From assembly GCF_020742345.1 (NCBI RefSeq), contig NZ_DYXC01000064.1, positions 1-9,122 on the forward strand: a stretch of 9,122 nt of DNA, given 5' to 3'. Position numbers and translations under genes: made by a program. Source of the DNA: Enteractinococcus helveticum (GTDB lineage: Bacteria; Actinomycetota; Actinomycetes; Actinomycetales; Micrococcaceae). This document shows positions 1 to 6,476 of this stretch, piece after piece (the stretch's first letter is position 1; each line of letters begins with the position of its first letter). The notes under the pieces were generated by a model, which saw only the letters and a program-made list of their open reading frames with translations, did no database searches and was not told the origin of the DNA.

Positions 1-305
1 CAGCGAACATTAGAGGTCAGAAGACTCATCATACGTGTGGCGACCTGGCCACCTCAGTTTTGCCTTGAATCGCGACTCTGATGAAGCACCAGTTCAAATA
101 TAAGAGCGCCTCATCACCCTCAACATGGGACGCTGCGAATTGGCCCTGGCAAATCACGCTGTGCGCTGTTGGCCTGCATGGCCTCGTCTCGCAGGGTGTA
201 CACCGCACCCCAAATCTTGTACCCCACCGGGCACATTGCTATGTTCGGTGTAATATACGTCACACCAACCCTCGCTTATCGCGGGTGGAATGCGAAGGTG
301 GCAGC
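1..305 (+). other. Non-coding leader upstream of the ABC transporter operon
   Basis: I see no supportable gene here. A reading frame open from 81 into the permease has no family-like sequence before the Met at 306, so I treat it as leader. It holds several inverted repeats: CTGCGA (133-138) with TCGCAG (189-194); ACAT/ATGT around 234-245; and GGTGT (247-251) with ACACC (262-266), the last overlapping a -10-like TAATAT (251-256). No convincing -35 sits at the right distance, so the promoter is uncertain. I found none of the conserved SAM-riboswitch, T-box or cobalamin-riboswitch cores. An expected substrate-binding protein gene does not end in this stretch. Confidence 0.5.
247..266. promoter_or_regulatory. 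Candidate operator over a -10-like box
   Basis: Five-base arms GGTGT and ACACC flank ten bases that include TATA and overlap a TAATAT hexamer at 251-256. The permease start lies 40 bases downstream. A repressor site over a promoter would look like this, but short arms of this kind also occur by chance. Confidence 0.2.
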
Positions 306-1187
306 ATGAAGATCGAGATTCTTCGTCGCGTAGGAATCAGCCTGCTGGTCGCCATCGCGCTGTCCGCCGTCATATTTGCCGCCGTCCGACTGCTACCGGG
401 CGATCCCGCCAGTTCATCTCAGCCACCCGTGCAACACTACTTCCAGTGGTTGGCCGGTATGATTCAGACAGATTTCGGTGTCTCGCAGACTGGTCGTCCG
501 GCGTCAGAAGTGCTAGCTGCTACCCTTCCGTACTCGCTGGCCTTGCTGGCGGCAGCCGTCATCATCGCGACGACGTTGGGCCTTTGGATTGGTACAGCCT
601 CCGCTCGGCGCCAAGTGACCAGGGTCAAGCATCCTACCGGCTGGATTTCGCTGATGCTGACCGCCGTACCCGAGTTCATCGTGGGAATTGTTCTCCTCGG
701 GATCTTCGCAACCTTGGTAGTTCCCATCTTGCCGACCGGGTCTGCGGTAGAGACACCGTGGTGGGAAACCCTGTTGCAATGGATGCTGCCGTTACTCACG
801 CTGGTCCTGGTGGCCACACCGTATATGGTCCGGGTGACCAGGTCGGCACTGGTTACAGCCCTAGATTCCGACGCCATAGAAATGGCCCGGCTCCGCGGCG
901 TCTCGGAGCACGTCGTCGTACATGCTCATGCCATGCCGCTGACAATCGGGGCCATCGCCCACGGAGTCGCGATGCAATTGACGTGGCTGATCAGTGGCCT
1001 GGTTGTGATCGAATACCTTTTCCAGTACCCGGGTGTAGGCCAGGTGTTGGTCAATGCGGTGAGAACCGGCGATGTGCAGGTCGTCCAAGCCATTGTGCTG
1101 GTGGTACTGCTGGTGTGCATTATGGTCCACCTGCTGGCCCAGGTGGTTGAGATTTTGGCCAATCCGCGATTCAGGAGTACCACATGA
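306..1187 (+). CDS. OppB/DppB-like ABC transporter permease
   Basis: Inner-membrane permease of the peptide/nickel (Opp/Dpp) ABC importer class, 293 residues. The N-terminal membrane helix runs into LLPGDPA (about residues 29-35), the hallmark start of OppB proteins; next come the QWLAGM and DFGVS motifs, then four to five further hydrophobic helices. The EAA-type cytoplasmic loop is EMARLRGVSEHVV, a recognisable form of the ARAKG coupling motif that docks on the ATPase, and YLFQYPGVGQ near residue 235 is another family signature. The segment between GDPA and the QWL motif is shorter than in typical OppB proteins of roughly 310 residues. I chose the ATG at 306 because it has a ribosome binding site (GAAGGTGG, 294-301) and places the first helix at the N terminus. 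It overlaps the next gene by ATGA, implying one operon. The substrate cannot be read from the sequence. Confidence 0.9.
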   Translation: MKIEILRRVGISLLVAIALSAVIFAAVRLLPGDPASSSQPPVQHYFQWLAGMIQTDFGVSQTGRPASEVLAATLPYSLALLAAAVIIATTLGLWIGTASARRQVTRVKHPTGWISLMLTAVPEFIVGIVLLGIFATLVVPILPTGSAVETPWWETLLQWMLPLLTLVLVATPYMVRVTRSALVTALDSDAIEMARLRGVSEHVVVHAHAMPLTIGAIAHGVAMQLTWLISGLVVIEYLFQYPGVGQVLVNAVRTGDVQVVQAIVLVVLLVCIMVHLLAQVVEILANPRFRSTT

Positions 1188-2053
1188 CCGCGCCGCAAAC
1201 ACGCCGCCAATCCGCCACTCGGCGCCACGCGCTGGCAGGGGATGTGTGGGCGCAACCAGCCGGCAAAATCGGTGCGGTGCTCACCGCCATCATGCTGATG
1301 GTGACCGTGGGCGGCTATTTTTTCGCCGAAGCCCTGACCGGCCACTCCCCCGTTGAGCTCATTGGTCAACCTTTTGAATCGACCGGTATGGCCGGCACAG
1401 ATATTCAGGGCCGGTCGGTACTGACCCGAACACTCGTCGGGGGCGTGACCTTATTCGGCTATGCGATTGCTGCCAGCACCATCGGTGTGGTGCTGGGCGT
1501 GGTGTTCGGCGTAACTGCCGGGTATGTCGGCGGGATGCTCGACTGGATTATCATGCGCATCAACGACGTCGTACTGGCCTTGCCCACACTGGTGCTGGCC
1601 CTATGTGCCATCGCGATGCTTGAACCCACCGGATGGGTCATTGTGGTGGTAGTTGGCATAATGCAAGCGCCGTGGATTGCTCGGAGCCTTCGGGATGCGA
1701 TCCGGACGGTCAAGGACCAAGAGCATCTGCTGGCCGCGCGCATGTATGCGGTGTCACACTGGAGCATCCTCACCCGTGAGATGCTGCCGTATATTTCAGC
1801 TCGCATGGTGGCGGTAGTTTGCCTGCGGTTTACGTACTCAGTTGGGCTGATCGCGTCAGTGTCCTTTCTGGGTCTGGGCATCCAGCCAGCCACCGCAAAC
1901 TGGGGCGGGATGCTCAGTGAGAACCTTATCGCCCTATCCACGCAGCCCTGGGCCGTGGTGCTGCCGGCCCTGGCCATCGCGGGGTTGACCATCGGCACCG
2001 GCCTGTTGGCGCACGCCCTGGACCAAGCTGCCAGCCTGAGAGGAACCCGATAA
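1184..2053 (+). CDS. OppC/DppC-like ABC transporter permease
   Basis: Second permease of the same importer, 289 residues, pairing with the upstream OppB-like subunit to form the transmembrane channel. After a hydrophilic N terminus and one membrane helix (about residues 25-46) comes AGTDIQGRSVLTR, the OppC-type GTDxxGRD motif with Ser for Asp. Four to five helices follow, and near the C terminus SFLGLGIQP and NWGGML, both strong family markers. The EAA loop reads LLAARMYAVSHWSIL; the usual glycine (ARALG-type) is replaced by alanine, an uncommon change at the ATPase-coupling helix. The ATG overlaps the stop of the preceding gene, with AGGAG at 1173-1177, and its own stop shares one base with the next start, so expression is probably translationally coupled. 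Confidence 0.9.
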   Translation: MTAPQTRRQSATRRHALAGDVWAQPAGKIGAVLTAIMLMVTVGGYFFAEALTGHSPVELIGQPFESTGMAGTDIQGRSVLTRTLVGGVTLFGYAIAASTIGVVLGVVFGVTAGYVGGMLDWIIMRINDVVLALPTLVLALCAIAMLEPTGWVIVVVVGIMQAPWIARSLRDAIRTVKDQEHLLAARMYAVSHWSILTREMLPYISARMVAVVCLRFTYSVGLIASVSFLGLGIQPATANWGGMLSENLIALSTQPWAVVLPALAIAGLTIGTGLLAHALDQAASLRGTR

Positions 2054-3705
2054 TGCAACCGCGCTCCCCTGTGCTCGATATTCGAAACCTGAGCGTGATC
2101 GCCGAGGATTCTACCCCGGTGCTGCATAAGGTGCACGTCGAATTATGCCGCGGTGAGATGCTGGGACTCGTTGGTCAAACCGGCGCCGGCAAAACCACCG
2201 TCGGGCTGGCCTGCCTGGCCTATTTCCGCCGCGGCGTAGATGTAGTCAGTGGGTCACTGATGCTCAACCCGGTGGACGGGACCGAACCCGTGGAACTATT
2301 GGATCTTGATACCCAGACCATCCGGTCACTGCGCGGTCGCCGTATTGCCTACGTTCCGTCAAGCCCCTCGACGGCACTTAACCCGGCCATGCGGGTTGGG
2401 GAACACCTGCTGGAAGTTTTCACGACGCACAATGACGGCACCACCCACACCAACCGCCGCGAGCTGGTCGCCCAGGTGCTAAGCAATGTCGGATTACCTG
2501 CTGACGACGGCTTCCAGCGGCGCTGGCCCCACGAACTGGCCGGTGATCAACCGCAACGCCTCGTACTGGCGATGGCCTTTGCACTGACCCCGGACGTGGT
2601 CGTCTTTGATGAGCCCACCCACGGCCTTGACTCCGTCGCCCAGCACCGGGTGGTAGAAACCATCCGGAATTTGAGTCTCACCCACAACATTGCGGGGCTG
2701 TACCTCACGCGCGATTCGGGCATTGCGGCATCTATCGGTCACCGAATCGCCGTCATGCACAACGGTGAAATCGTTGAGACCACCACACCCGATCGGGCGT
2801 TGACCGCACCCGAGCACCCCATTACGCGCAGCCTATTTGCCGCAGTTCCAGACCCGACCGCCCAGCCCTCGGCCACACCTGCACCCCTGACCGCCAGCAC
2901 AACACAGCACGACACGAAAGCCGGGGACGGCGAATATCTCCTCGCGCTCGAAGACCTCAGCGTTTCACGCCGTCAACGCAAGGTGCTTCGCGGGATCACA
3001 CTGAGCATTGCACCCGGTGAGTGCACATTTGTCTTTGGGGAGACCGGGGCGGGCAAAACAACACTGGCCCAAGCGATTGCAGGATTGCTGCCTGGACATC
3101 ACGGTGCGGTCAAGCTGCATGGCAGAACACTCGCCCCGCGGATTCGGCGTCGTAGTTCAGCAGACCGTCTCGATGTGCAGTACCTATCCGGTTCCCCGAC
3201 CGGTTTGCTCAACCCCCACCGCGCCATCGGCGAGTCCTTGTCAGTCCCGGTCGCAACCGCTGGTTCAGCACCCACCGACCAGCACCGGCGGATAGTTGAG
3301 GAAGCCCTGGAAACAGTGGGCCTCGAGGCGGCATGCTATGAGCGCTACCCGGCCGAAGTATCTACCGAACAACTCCAGCGGGCGGCCATCGCCCGAGCAC
3401 TCGTGGCCGGTCCATCGCTGCTGGTGTGCGACGATATCACCGAAGCATTGGATACCACCGCACAGGCCGCACTCATCGCGTTAGTCAACTCACTGCGCCA
3501 ATCGCACAGGCTGACCATCTTGTTCTTAGCAGGCGACATTCAATGGGCCCGGCACGTTGCCACCCGCATCGCGGTACTGTATCAGGGGCACATCATCGAA
3601 TACGGCACCGTCGACGACGTCTTCACCAACCCCACGAACGATTACACCAGGGCCCTGCTCACCAATGGGACGGCGTCAGCAGGTCCGATTGTCGTTGGCG
3701 AATGA
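2053..3705 (+). CDS. Two-domain ABC ATPase (DppD-DppF-like fusion) with degenerate motifs
   Basis: Cytoplasmic ATPase subunit of the importer, 550 residues, carrying two nucleotide-binding domains joined by a linker near residues 270-295 rich in Ala, Thr and Pro. Domain 1: Walker A GQTGAGKT (41-48), Walker B VVVFDEP with Asp186/Glu187. Domain 2: Walker A GETGAGKT (329-336), Walker B LVCDD with Asp461 where the catalytic Glu is expected. Other core motifs are altered in both halves. The Q-loop FQDP reads PSSP (102-105) and SGSP (379-382). The signature LSGGQ reads LAGDQ (162-166) and VSTEQ (436-440). The H-loop His is Arg220 and Gly494. The reading frame is intact, so this looks like a maintained divergent subunit, not an obvious pseudogene. 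The ATG overlaps the previous stop (TAATG) with GAGAGGA just upstream. Substrate unknown; whether it hydrolyses ATP normally is open. Confidence 0.88.
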   Translation: MQPRSPVLDIRNLSVIAEDSTPVLHKVHVELCRGEMLGLVGQTGAGKTTVGLACLAYFRRGVDVVSGSLMLNPVDGTEPVELLDLDTQTIRSLRGRRIAYVPSSPSTALNPAMRVGEHLLEVFTTHNDGTTHTNRRELVAQVLSNVGLPADDGFQRRWPHELAGDQPQRLVLAMAFALTPDVVVFDEPTHGLDSVAQHRVVETIRNLSLTHNIAGLYLTRDSGIAASIGHRIAVMHNGEIVETTTPDRALTAPEHPITRSLFAAVPDPTAQPSATPAPLTASTTQHDTKAGDGEYLLALEDLSVSRRQRKVLRGITLSIAPGECTFVFGETGAGKTTLAQAIAGLLPGHHGAVKLHGRTLAPRIRRRSSADRLDVQYLSGSPTGLLNPHRAIGESLSVPVATAGSAPTDQHRRIVEEALETVGLEAACYERYPAEVSTEQLQRAAIARALVAGPSLLVCDDITEALDTTAQAALIALVNSLRQSHRLTILFLAGDIQWARHVATRIAVLYQGHIIEYGTVDDVFTNPTNDYTRALLTNGTASAGPIVVGE

Positions 3706-3733
3706 GCAGACTTCCTGTGATCGCTACGTGAGT

Positions 3734-3793
3734 GCATCCTGGTGACAGTTTGGGTTTGGCTCGGCGTTGGGAGCCACCGTTCTAGCAGGATGC
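3734..3793 (+). terminator. Nested stem-loop after the transporter operon
   Basis: GCATCCTG (3734-3741) is perfectly complementary to CAGGATGC (3786-3793). Inside lies a second stem, TGGCTC (3757-3762) with GAGCCA (3771-3776) and an 8-base loop. It begins 28 bases after the ATPase stop, so it could end or protect the transporter mRNA. No U-run follows, so a classical intrinsic terminator is not shown; a U-tract-poor terminator or a 3-prime stabilising structure are both possible. Confidence 0.35.
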
Positions 3794-3864
3794 GGATACC
3801 AAGATTGAAGCATGCCTGGGACCTGCGATGCGCACTGTCAAGGTAAACCTCAGCGCTGACACCT

Positions 3865-3886
3865 AAAGCACTGTTAGCTCTGCTTT
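3865..3886 (+). terminator. Weak hairpin AAAGCA/TGCTTT
   Basis: AAAGCA (3865-3870) pairs with TGCTTT (3881-3886) across a 10-base loop. It is short, AT-rich and not followed by a real T-run, so it is at best a weak terminator for the transporter operon and may be accidental. Confidence 0.2.
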
Positions 3887-3907
3887 GTCAAATAATACCT
3901 CAAGCGG

Positions 3908-3936
3908 TTGTCATAAAACTTCATCAATCATGCAAT
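3908..3936 (+). promoter_or_regulatory. Candidate promoter for mesX-mesD
   Basis: TTGTCA (3908-3913, five of six matches to TTGACA) is separated by 17 bases from TGCAAT (3931-3936, four of six to TATAAT). Transcription would start near 3943, giving a leader of about 95 bases that contains all three small palindromes. The -10 is poor and the -35 also occurs as part of a repeated TTGTCA motif, so this is tentative. Confidence 0.3.
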
Positions 3937-3963
3937 GACCTATTTCTTACACGACGCTGGCTT

Positions 3964-4012
3964 TTGTGACAATTCAGGTTCTGAGAACTCATGAAGGCGT
4001 GAGTAGAGTCTA
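3964..4012. promoter_or_regulatory. Cluster of three short palindromes upstream of mesX
   Basis: Three odd-centred palindromes lie in 49 bases: TTGTGACAA (3964-3972), GTTCTGAGAAC (3978-3988) and TAGAGTCTA (4004-4012). All have perfect arms of four or five bases around one central base. They sit between the candidate promoter and the ribosome binding site, where a repressor would act. The regulator is unknown. They do not share one consensus, so they need not be one operator family. Confidence 0.3.
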
Positions 4013-4037
4013 GATCCTGGAAGGGAGCAAGCACAGC

Positions 4038-5099
4038 GTGCACGCTCAAGTATCCAAACCACAGAACACAACTAGTATCCACTCGAGGCCAGATCACTTG
4101 AAGACACCACATAGGGAATTTGCCTTTAGTATTCGAAGCATTGCTTTCGACGAAAACTACCAGCCTGCAGAAAGTACTCGGCTGACAACGAACTTTGCTA
4201 ATTTGGCGCGCGGCAAGAGCCGACAAGTCAACCTGCGCAACACCCTGCAGATGATCAATAATCGCTTCAATGATTTAGCTGATTGGGACAATCCTCAAGG
4301 AGATCGTTATTCCCTGGAGCTTGACATTGTTTCAGTTGATATCGATATTGCAGGTGACGGCCAGGCGTTTCCACTAATTGAAATACTGGAAACAACAATT
4401 ATCGATCATCAAAACGATCAGCGTTTTGCAGGGATCGTCGGAAATAATTTCTCCTCATACGTGCGAGATTATGATTTTAGCGTGTTGCTTCCAAAGCATA
4501 ATGAAGACCGTCACGATTTCAGCATTCCCAAGAATTTTGGCGACCTGCACGGGAAACTCTACGACTATTTCCTGAGCTCGGATATTTACCAACAGAACTT
4601 CAACAAGCTGCCAGTCATCTGCCTCAGCGTCTCAACCAGCAAGTCCTACCATCGCACAAATAATCAGCACCCCATACTCGGTGTGGAATTTGAGCACAGT
4701 GATTCTTCGTTGACTGACCAGTATTTTGCGAAAATGGGCCTCAAAGTACGTTATTTCATGCCCCGAAATAGCATGGCACCATTGGCGTTCTATTTTCACG
4801 GTGATTTGCTGAGTGATTATTCGAGCCTTGAGCTCATCAGCACCATCAGCACCATGGAAACATTCCAGAAAATCTACCGACCAGAAATTTATAATGCCAA
4901 TTCTGCGGCAAGTAAAAACTACCACCCAAGTCTGCAAAACCAGGACTACTCGCTGACTCAAATCGAGTATGACAGAGAAGAACGCAGCCGACTGGCTCGT
5001 GAGCAAGGCGAGTCCACAGCTTTGCATTTTATCGAACCCCATGAAGCGCTCCTCGAGCAATGGGCGAAGAATTACGAGCCCGCACGAAAGCAAAAATAA
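4038..5099 (+). CDS. mesX: MesX, DUF1852 partner of methionine synthase MesD
   Basis: Member of the DUF1852 family, 353 residues from the GTG at 4038. I recognise the family from its conserved start (FSIRSIAFDENYQP, about residues 30-43), TTNFANLARGKSRQ, MINNRFNDLADWDNP, SYVRDYDFSVLLP and TISTMETFQKIYRPEIYNAN. It has no signal peptide or membrane helix and should be cytoplasmic. Its chemistry is not known; published genetics (Price and colleagues, folate-independent methionine synthases) show that the linked synthase MesD needs this protein and oxygen. Only 8 bases separate it from mesD, so the two are surely co-transcribed. GTG has GGAAGGGAG 10 bases upstream; an in-frame TTG at 4098 with GAGG upstream would remove 20 residues and match the usual N terminus better. 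Base composition is lower in GC than both flanks, and resemblance is to gammaproteobacterial members, suggesting transfer. Confidence 0.85.
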   Translation: MHAQVSKPQNTTSIHSRPDHLKTPHREFAFSIRSIAFDENYQPAESTRLTTNFANLARGKSRQVNLRNTLQMINNRFNDLADWDNPQGDRYSLELDIVSVDIDIAGDGQAFPLIEILETTIIDHQNDQRFAGIVGNNFSSYVRDYDFSVLLPKHNEDRHDFSIPKNFGDLHGKLYDYFLSSDIYQQNFNKLPVICLSVSTSKSYHRTNNQHPILGVEFEHSDSSLTDQYFAKMGLKVRYFMPRNSMAPLAFYFHGDLLSDYSSLELISTISTMETFQKIYRPEIYNANSAASKNYHPSLQNQDYSLTQIEYDREERSRLAREQGESTALHFIEPHEALLEQWAKNYEPARKQK

Positions 5100-5107
5100 G
5101 GACAGCT

Positions 5108-6139
5108 ATGACAAAAAAATTGTTACCCACCTCGACTGCAGGTAGCTTGCCTAAACCTGCATGGCTTGCAGAGCCTGAGAAACTTTGGTCACCTTGGAAA
5201 GCCCAAGGCAGTGAGTTACTTGAAGCCAAACGAGATGCGTTAAGCCTGTCATTACTCGAACAACAACAAGCAGGCATAGACATTGTCAGTGATGGTGAGC
5301 AAACACGACAACATTTTGTCACCACCTTTATTGAGCATCTCAGCGGAGTCGATTTTGAAAAACGCGAGACCGTGAAAATTCGCGATCGTTATGATGCCAG
5401 TGTGCCTACGGTCGTTGGGCCAGTGTCTCGTGACAAGCCTGTCTTTGTTCAAGATGCAGAATTTTCACTTCAGCAGACCAGCAAACCGCTCAAATGGGCT
5501 CTTCCCGGACCCATGACTATGATTGACACGCTCTTTGACGACTACTACGGCAGTCGCCAGGAACTCGCGTGGGAATTCGCCAAAATCCTGAATGAAGAAG
5601 CCAAAGAACTCGAGGCCGTCGGTGTCGATATCATCCAATTCGATGAACCAGCTTTTAATGTCTTCTTTGATGATGTTAATGATTGGGGCATCGCGACATT
5701 AGAACGTGCCATCGAAGGACTGAAGTGTGAAACCGCCGTCCATATTTGTTATGGATACGGTATTGAAGCAAATACGGAGTGGAAAAAGACCCTCGGATCA
5801 GAGTGGTTACAGTATGAACAGTTTTTCCCACGGCTACAAAAATCCAACATAGATATTATCTCTTTGGAGTGCCAAAACTCTCACGTCCCCATGGACCTTA
5901 TTGAACTCATCCGCGGTAAAAAAGTAATGGTAGGAGCCATCGACGTAGCAACCAATACCGTTGAGACTCCAGATGAAGTAGCTACTACGTTGCGAAAAGC
6001 GCTTGAATTCGTAGATGCCGACAAACTGTATCCATCAACGAACTGTGGCATGGCCCCTTTGCCTCGTACCGTGGCACGAGGCAAGCTCAATGCGCTCAGC
6101 GCAGGTGCAGAAATAGTACGAAAAGAACTTGCGAGCTAG
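5108..6139 (+). CDS. mesD: MesD, core folate-independent methionine synthase
   Basis: Core methionine synthase of 343 residues, under half the size of MetE (about 750): it corresponds to the MetE C-terminal catalytic barrel and lacks the N-terminal folate-binding half. It should transfer a methyl group to homocysteine, giving methionine, in the cytoplasm. The zinc-site ligands are all present: His212 and Cys214 in HICYG, Glu254 in SLECQ, and Cys313 in NCGMAP. SDGEQ (61-65) and FDEPAF (178-183) are further active-site motifs of the superfamily. The MesX neighbour points to the MesD branch, reported to need neither methyl-tetrahydrofolate nor cobalamin but MesX and oxygen. The methyl donor is unknown. 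The start at 5108 is set by AAGGA (5098-5102), which overlaps the mesX stop; an upstream in-frame ATG at 5060 lies inside mesX. The less specific label would be MetE-like protein. Confidence 0.88.
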   Translation: MTKKLLPTSTAGSLPKPAWLAEPEKLWSPWKAQGSELLEAKRDALSLSLLEQQQAGIDIVSDGEQTRQHFVTTFIEHLSGVDFEKRETVKIRDRYDASVPTVVGPVSRDKPVFVQDAEFSLQQTSKPLKWALPGPMTMIDTLFDDYYGSRQELAWEFAKILNEEAKELEAVGVDIIQFDEPAFNVFFDDVNDWGIATLERAIEGLKCETAVHICYGYGIEANTEWKKTLGSEWLQYEQFFPRLQKSNIDIISLECQNSHVPMDLIELIRGKKVMVGAIDVATNTVETPDEVATTLRKALEFVDADKLYPSTNCGMAPLPRTVARGKLNALSAGAEIVRKELAS

Positions 6140-6228
6140 GGCACACCTCTAGTGGGAGGAATCCTACTGTCAGGTTGGTGCCGAGACATTCAGCTCAACA
6201 GAGGCTGGGGATGACGACTCCACTGCCC

Positions 6229-6260
6229 AACGAAGAACAATGGCCACCGTTCTTCGTTTT
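6229..6260 (+). terminator. Intrinsic terminator of mesX-mesD
   Basis: AACGAAGAAC (6229-6238) and GTTCTTCGTT (6249-6258) form a perfect 10-base-pair stem with a 10-base loop, running into TTTT (6257-6260). It starts 90 bases after the mesD stop and is well placed to end the two-gene transcript. The T-run is short and partly inside the stem. Confidence 0.75.
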
Positions 6261-6435
6261 CCGGCGTCATTCCCAGTTGCACCATGTACAGCGTCTCGAA
6301 ATATTGTGCTGACCGTAACATTCTGACATTTACCGGGGTATGGCTTCTTCAGTCTCGAAGATGACGTCTCCTGGTTGCACACCCAACATCGCAATCTCTA
6401 CAGTAAATGCATCGTCTCCGGTCGAGCACCGATGT

Positions 6436-6466
6436 CAAGACACCCGTGAATAAACCTCACGTCTTG
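6436..6466. repeat. Inverted repeat just upstream of the metY promoter
   Basis: CAAGAC (6436-6441) pairs with GTCTTG (6461-6466), and inside these GTGA (6446-6449) pairs with TCAC (6457-6460), leaving a four-base bulge and a 7-base loop. It ends 10 bases before the proposed -35 box, a typical place for an activator or repressor site. A terminator role is unlikely as no T-run follows on the plus strand. Confidence 0.35.
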
Positions 6467-6476
6467 GTACAGCACA

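Larger units (their letters stand above)
3706..4037 (+). other. Intergenic region between transporter operon and mesX-mesD
   Basis: No protein-coding gene is supported here. The first half holds nested inverted repeats just after the ATPase stop. The second half is AT-rich and carries TTGTCA at 3885-3890 and 3908-3913, its reverse complement within TTGTGACAA at 3964-3972, and two more odd-centred palindromes. The ribosome binding site of mesX (GGAAGGGAG, 4019-4027) closes the region. No riboswitch core was found, in contrast with the leader of metY. Confidence 0.5.

Noticed and set aside
81..305. N-terminal extension of the OppB-like permease by 75 residues
   Set aside because: No family similarity, no ribosome site at 81, and a good site before the ATG at 306, which puts the first membrane helix at the N terminus.
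1..305. SAM, cobalamin or T-box riboswitch before the transporter
   Set aside because: No GGCAACC-GGTGC pair, no cobalamin core and no T-box antiterminator motif could be found.
306..3705. MetNIQ-type methionine importer
   Set aside because: MetNI has one permease type and one single-domain ATPase; here there are two distinct Opp/Dpp-type permeases and a two-domain ATPase.
4004..4012. TAGAGTCTA as a McbR-type methionine repressor site
   Set aside because: The corynebacterial McbR site as I know it has TAGAC and GTCTA separated by six bases; only one half-site is present here.
4632..5093. Minus-strand open frame of 153 residues inside mesX
   Set aside because: Lies wholly antisense to a well-supported gene and shows no recognisable protein motifs.
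5108..6139. Truncated or pseudogenised MetE
   Set aside because: All catalytic ligands are present, the start has a proper ribosome site, the length fits core synthases and the DUF1852 partner is adjacent.
6170..6394. Minus-strand frame of 74 residues in the mesD-metY gap
   Set aside because: It runs through the terminator hairpin, has no recognisable domain, and I saw no clear ribosome site.
6341..6451. Short plus-strand frame (about 36 residues) starting at ATG 6341
   Set aside because: No convincing ribosome site or protein features, and it reads into the inverted repeat.
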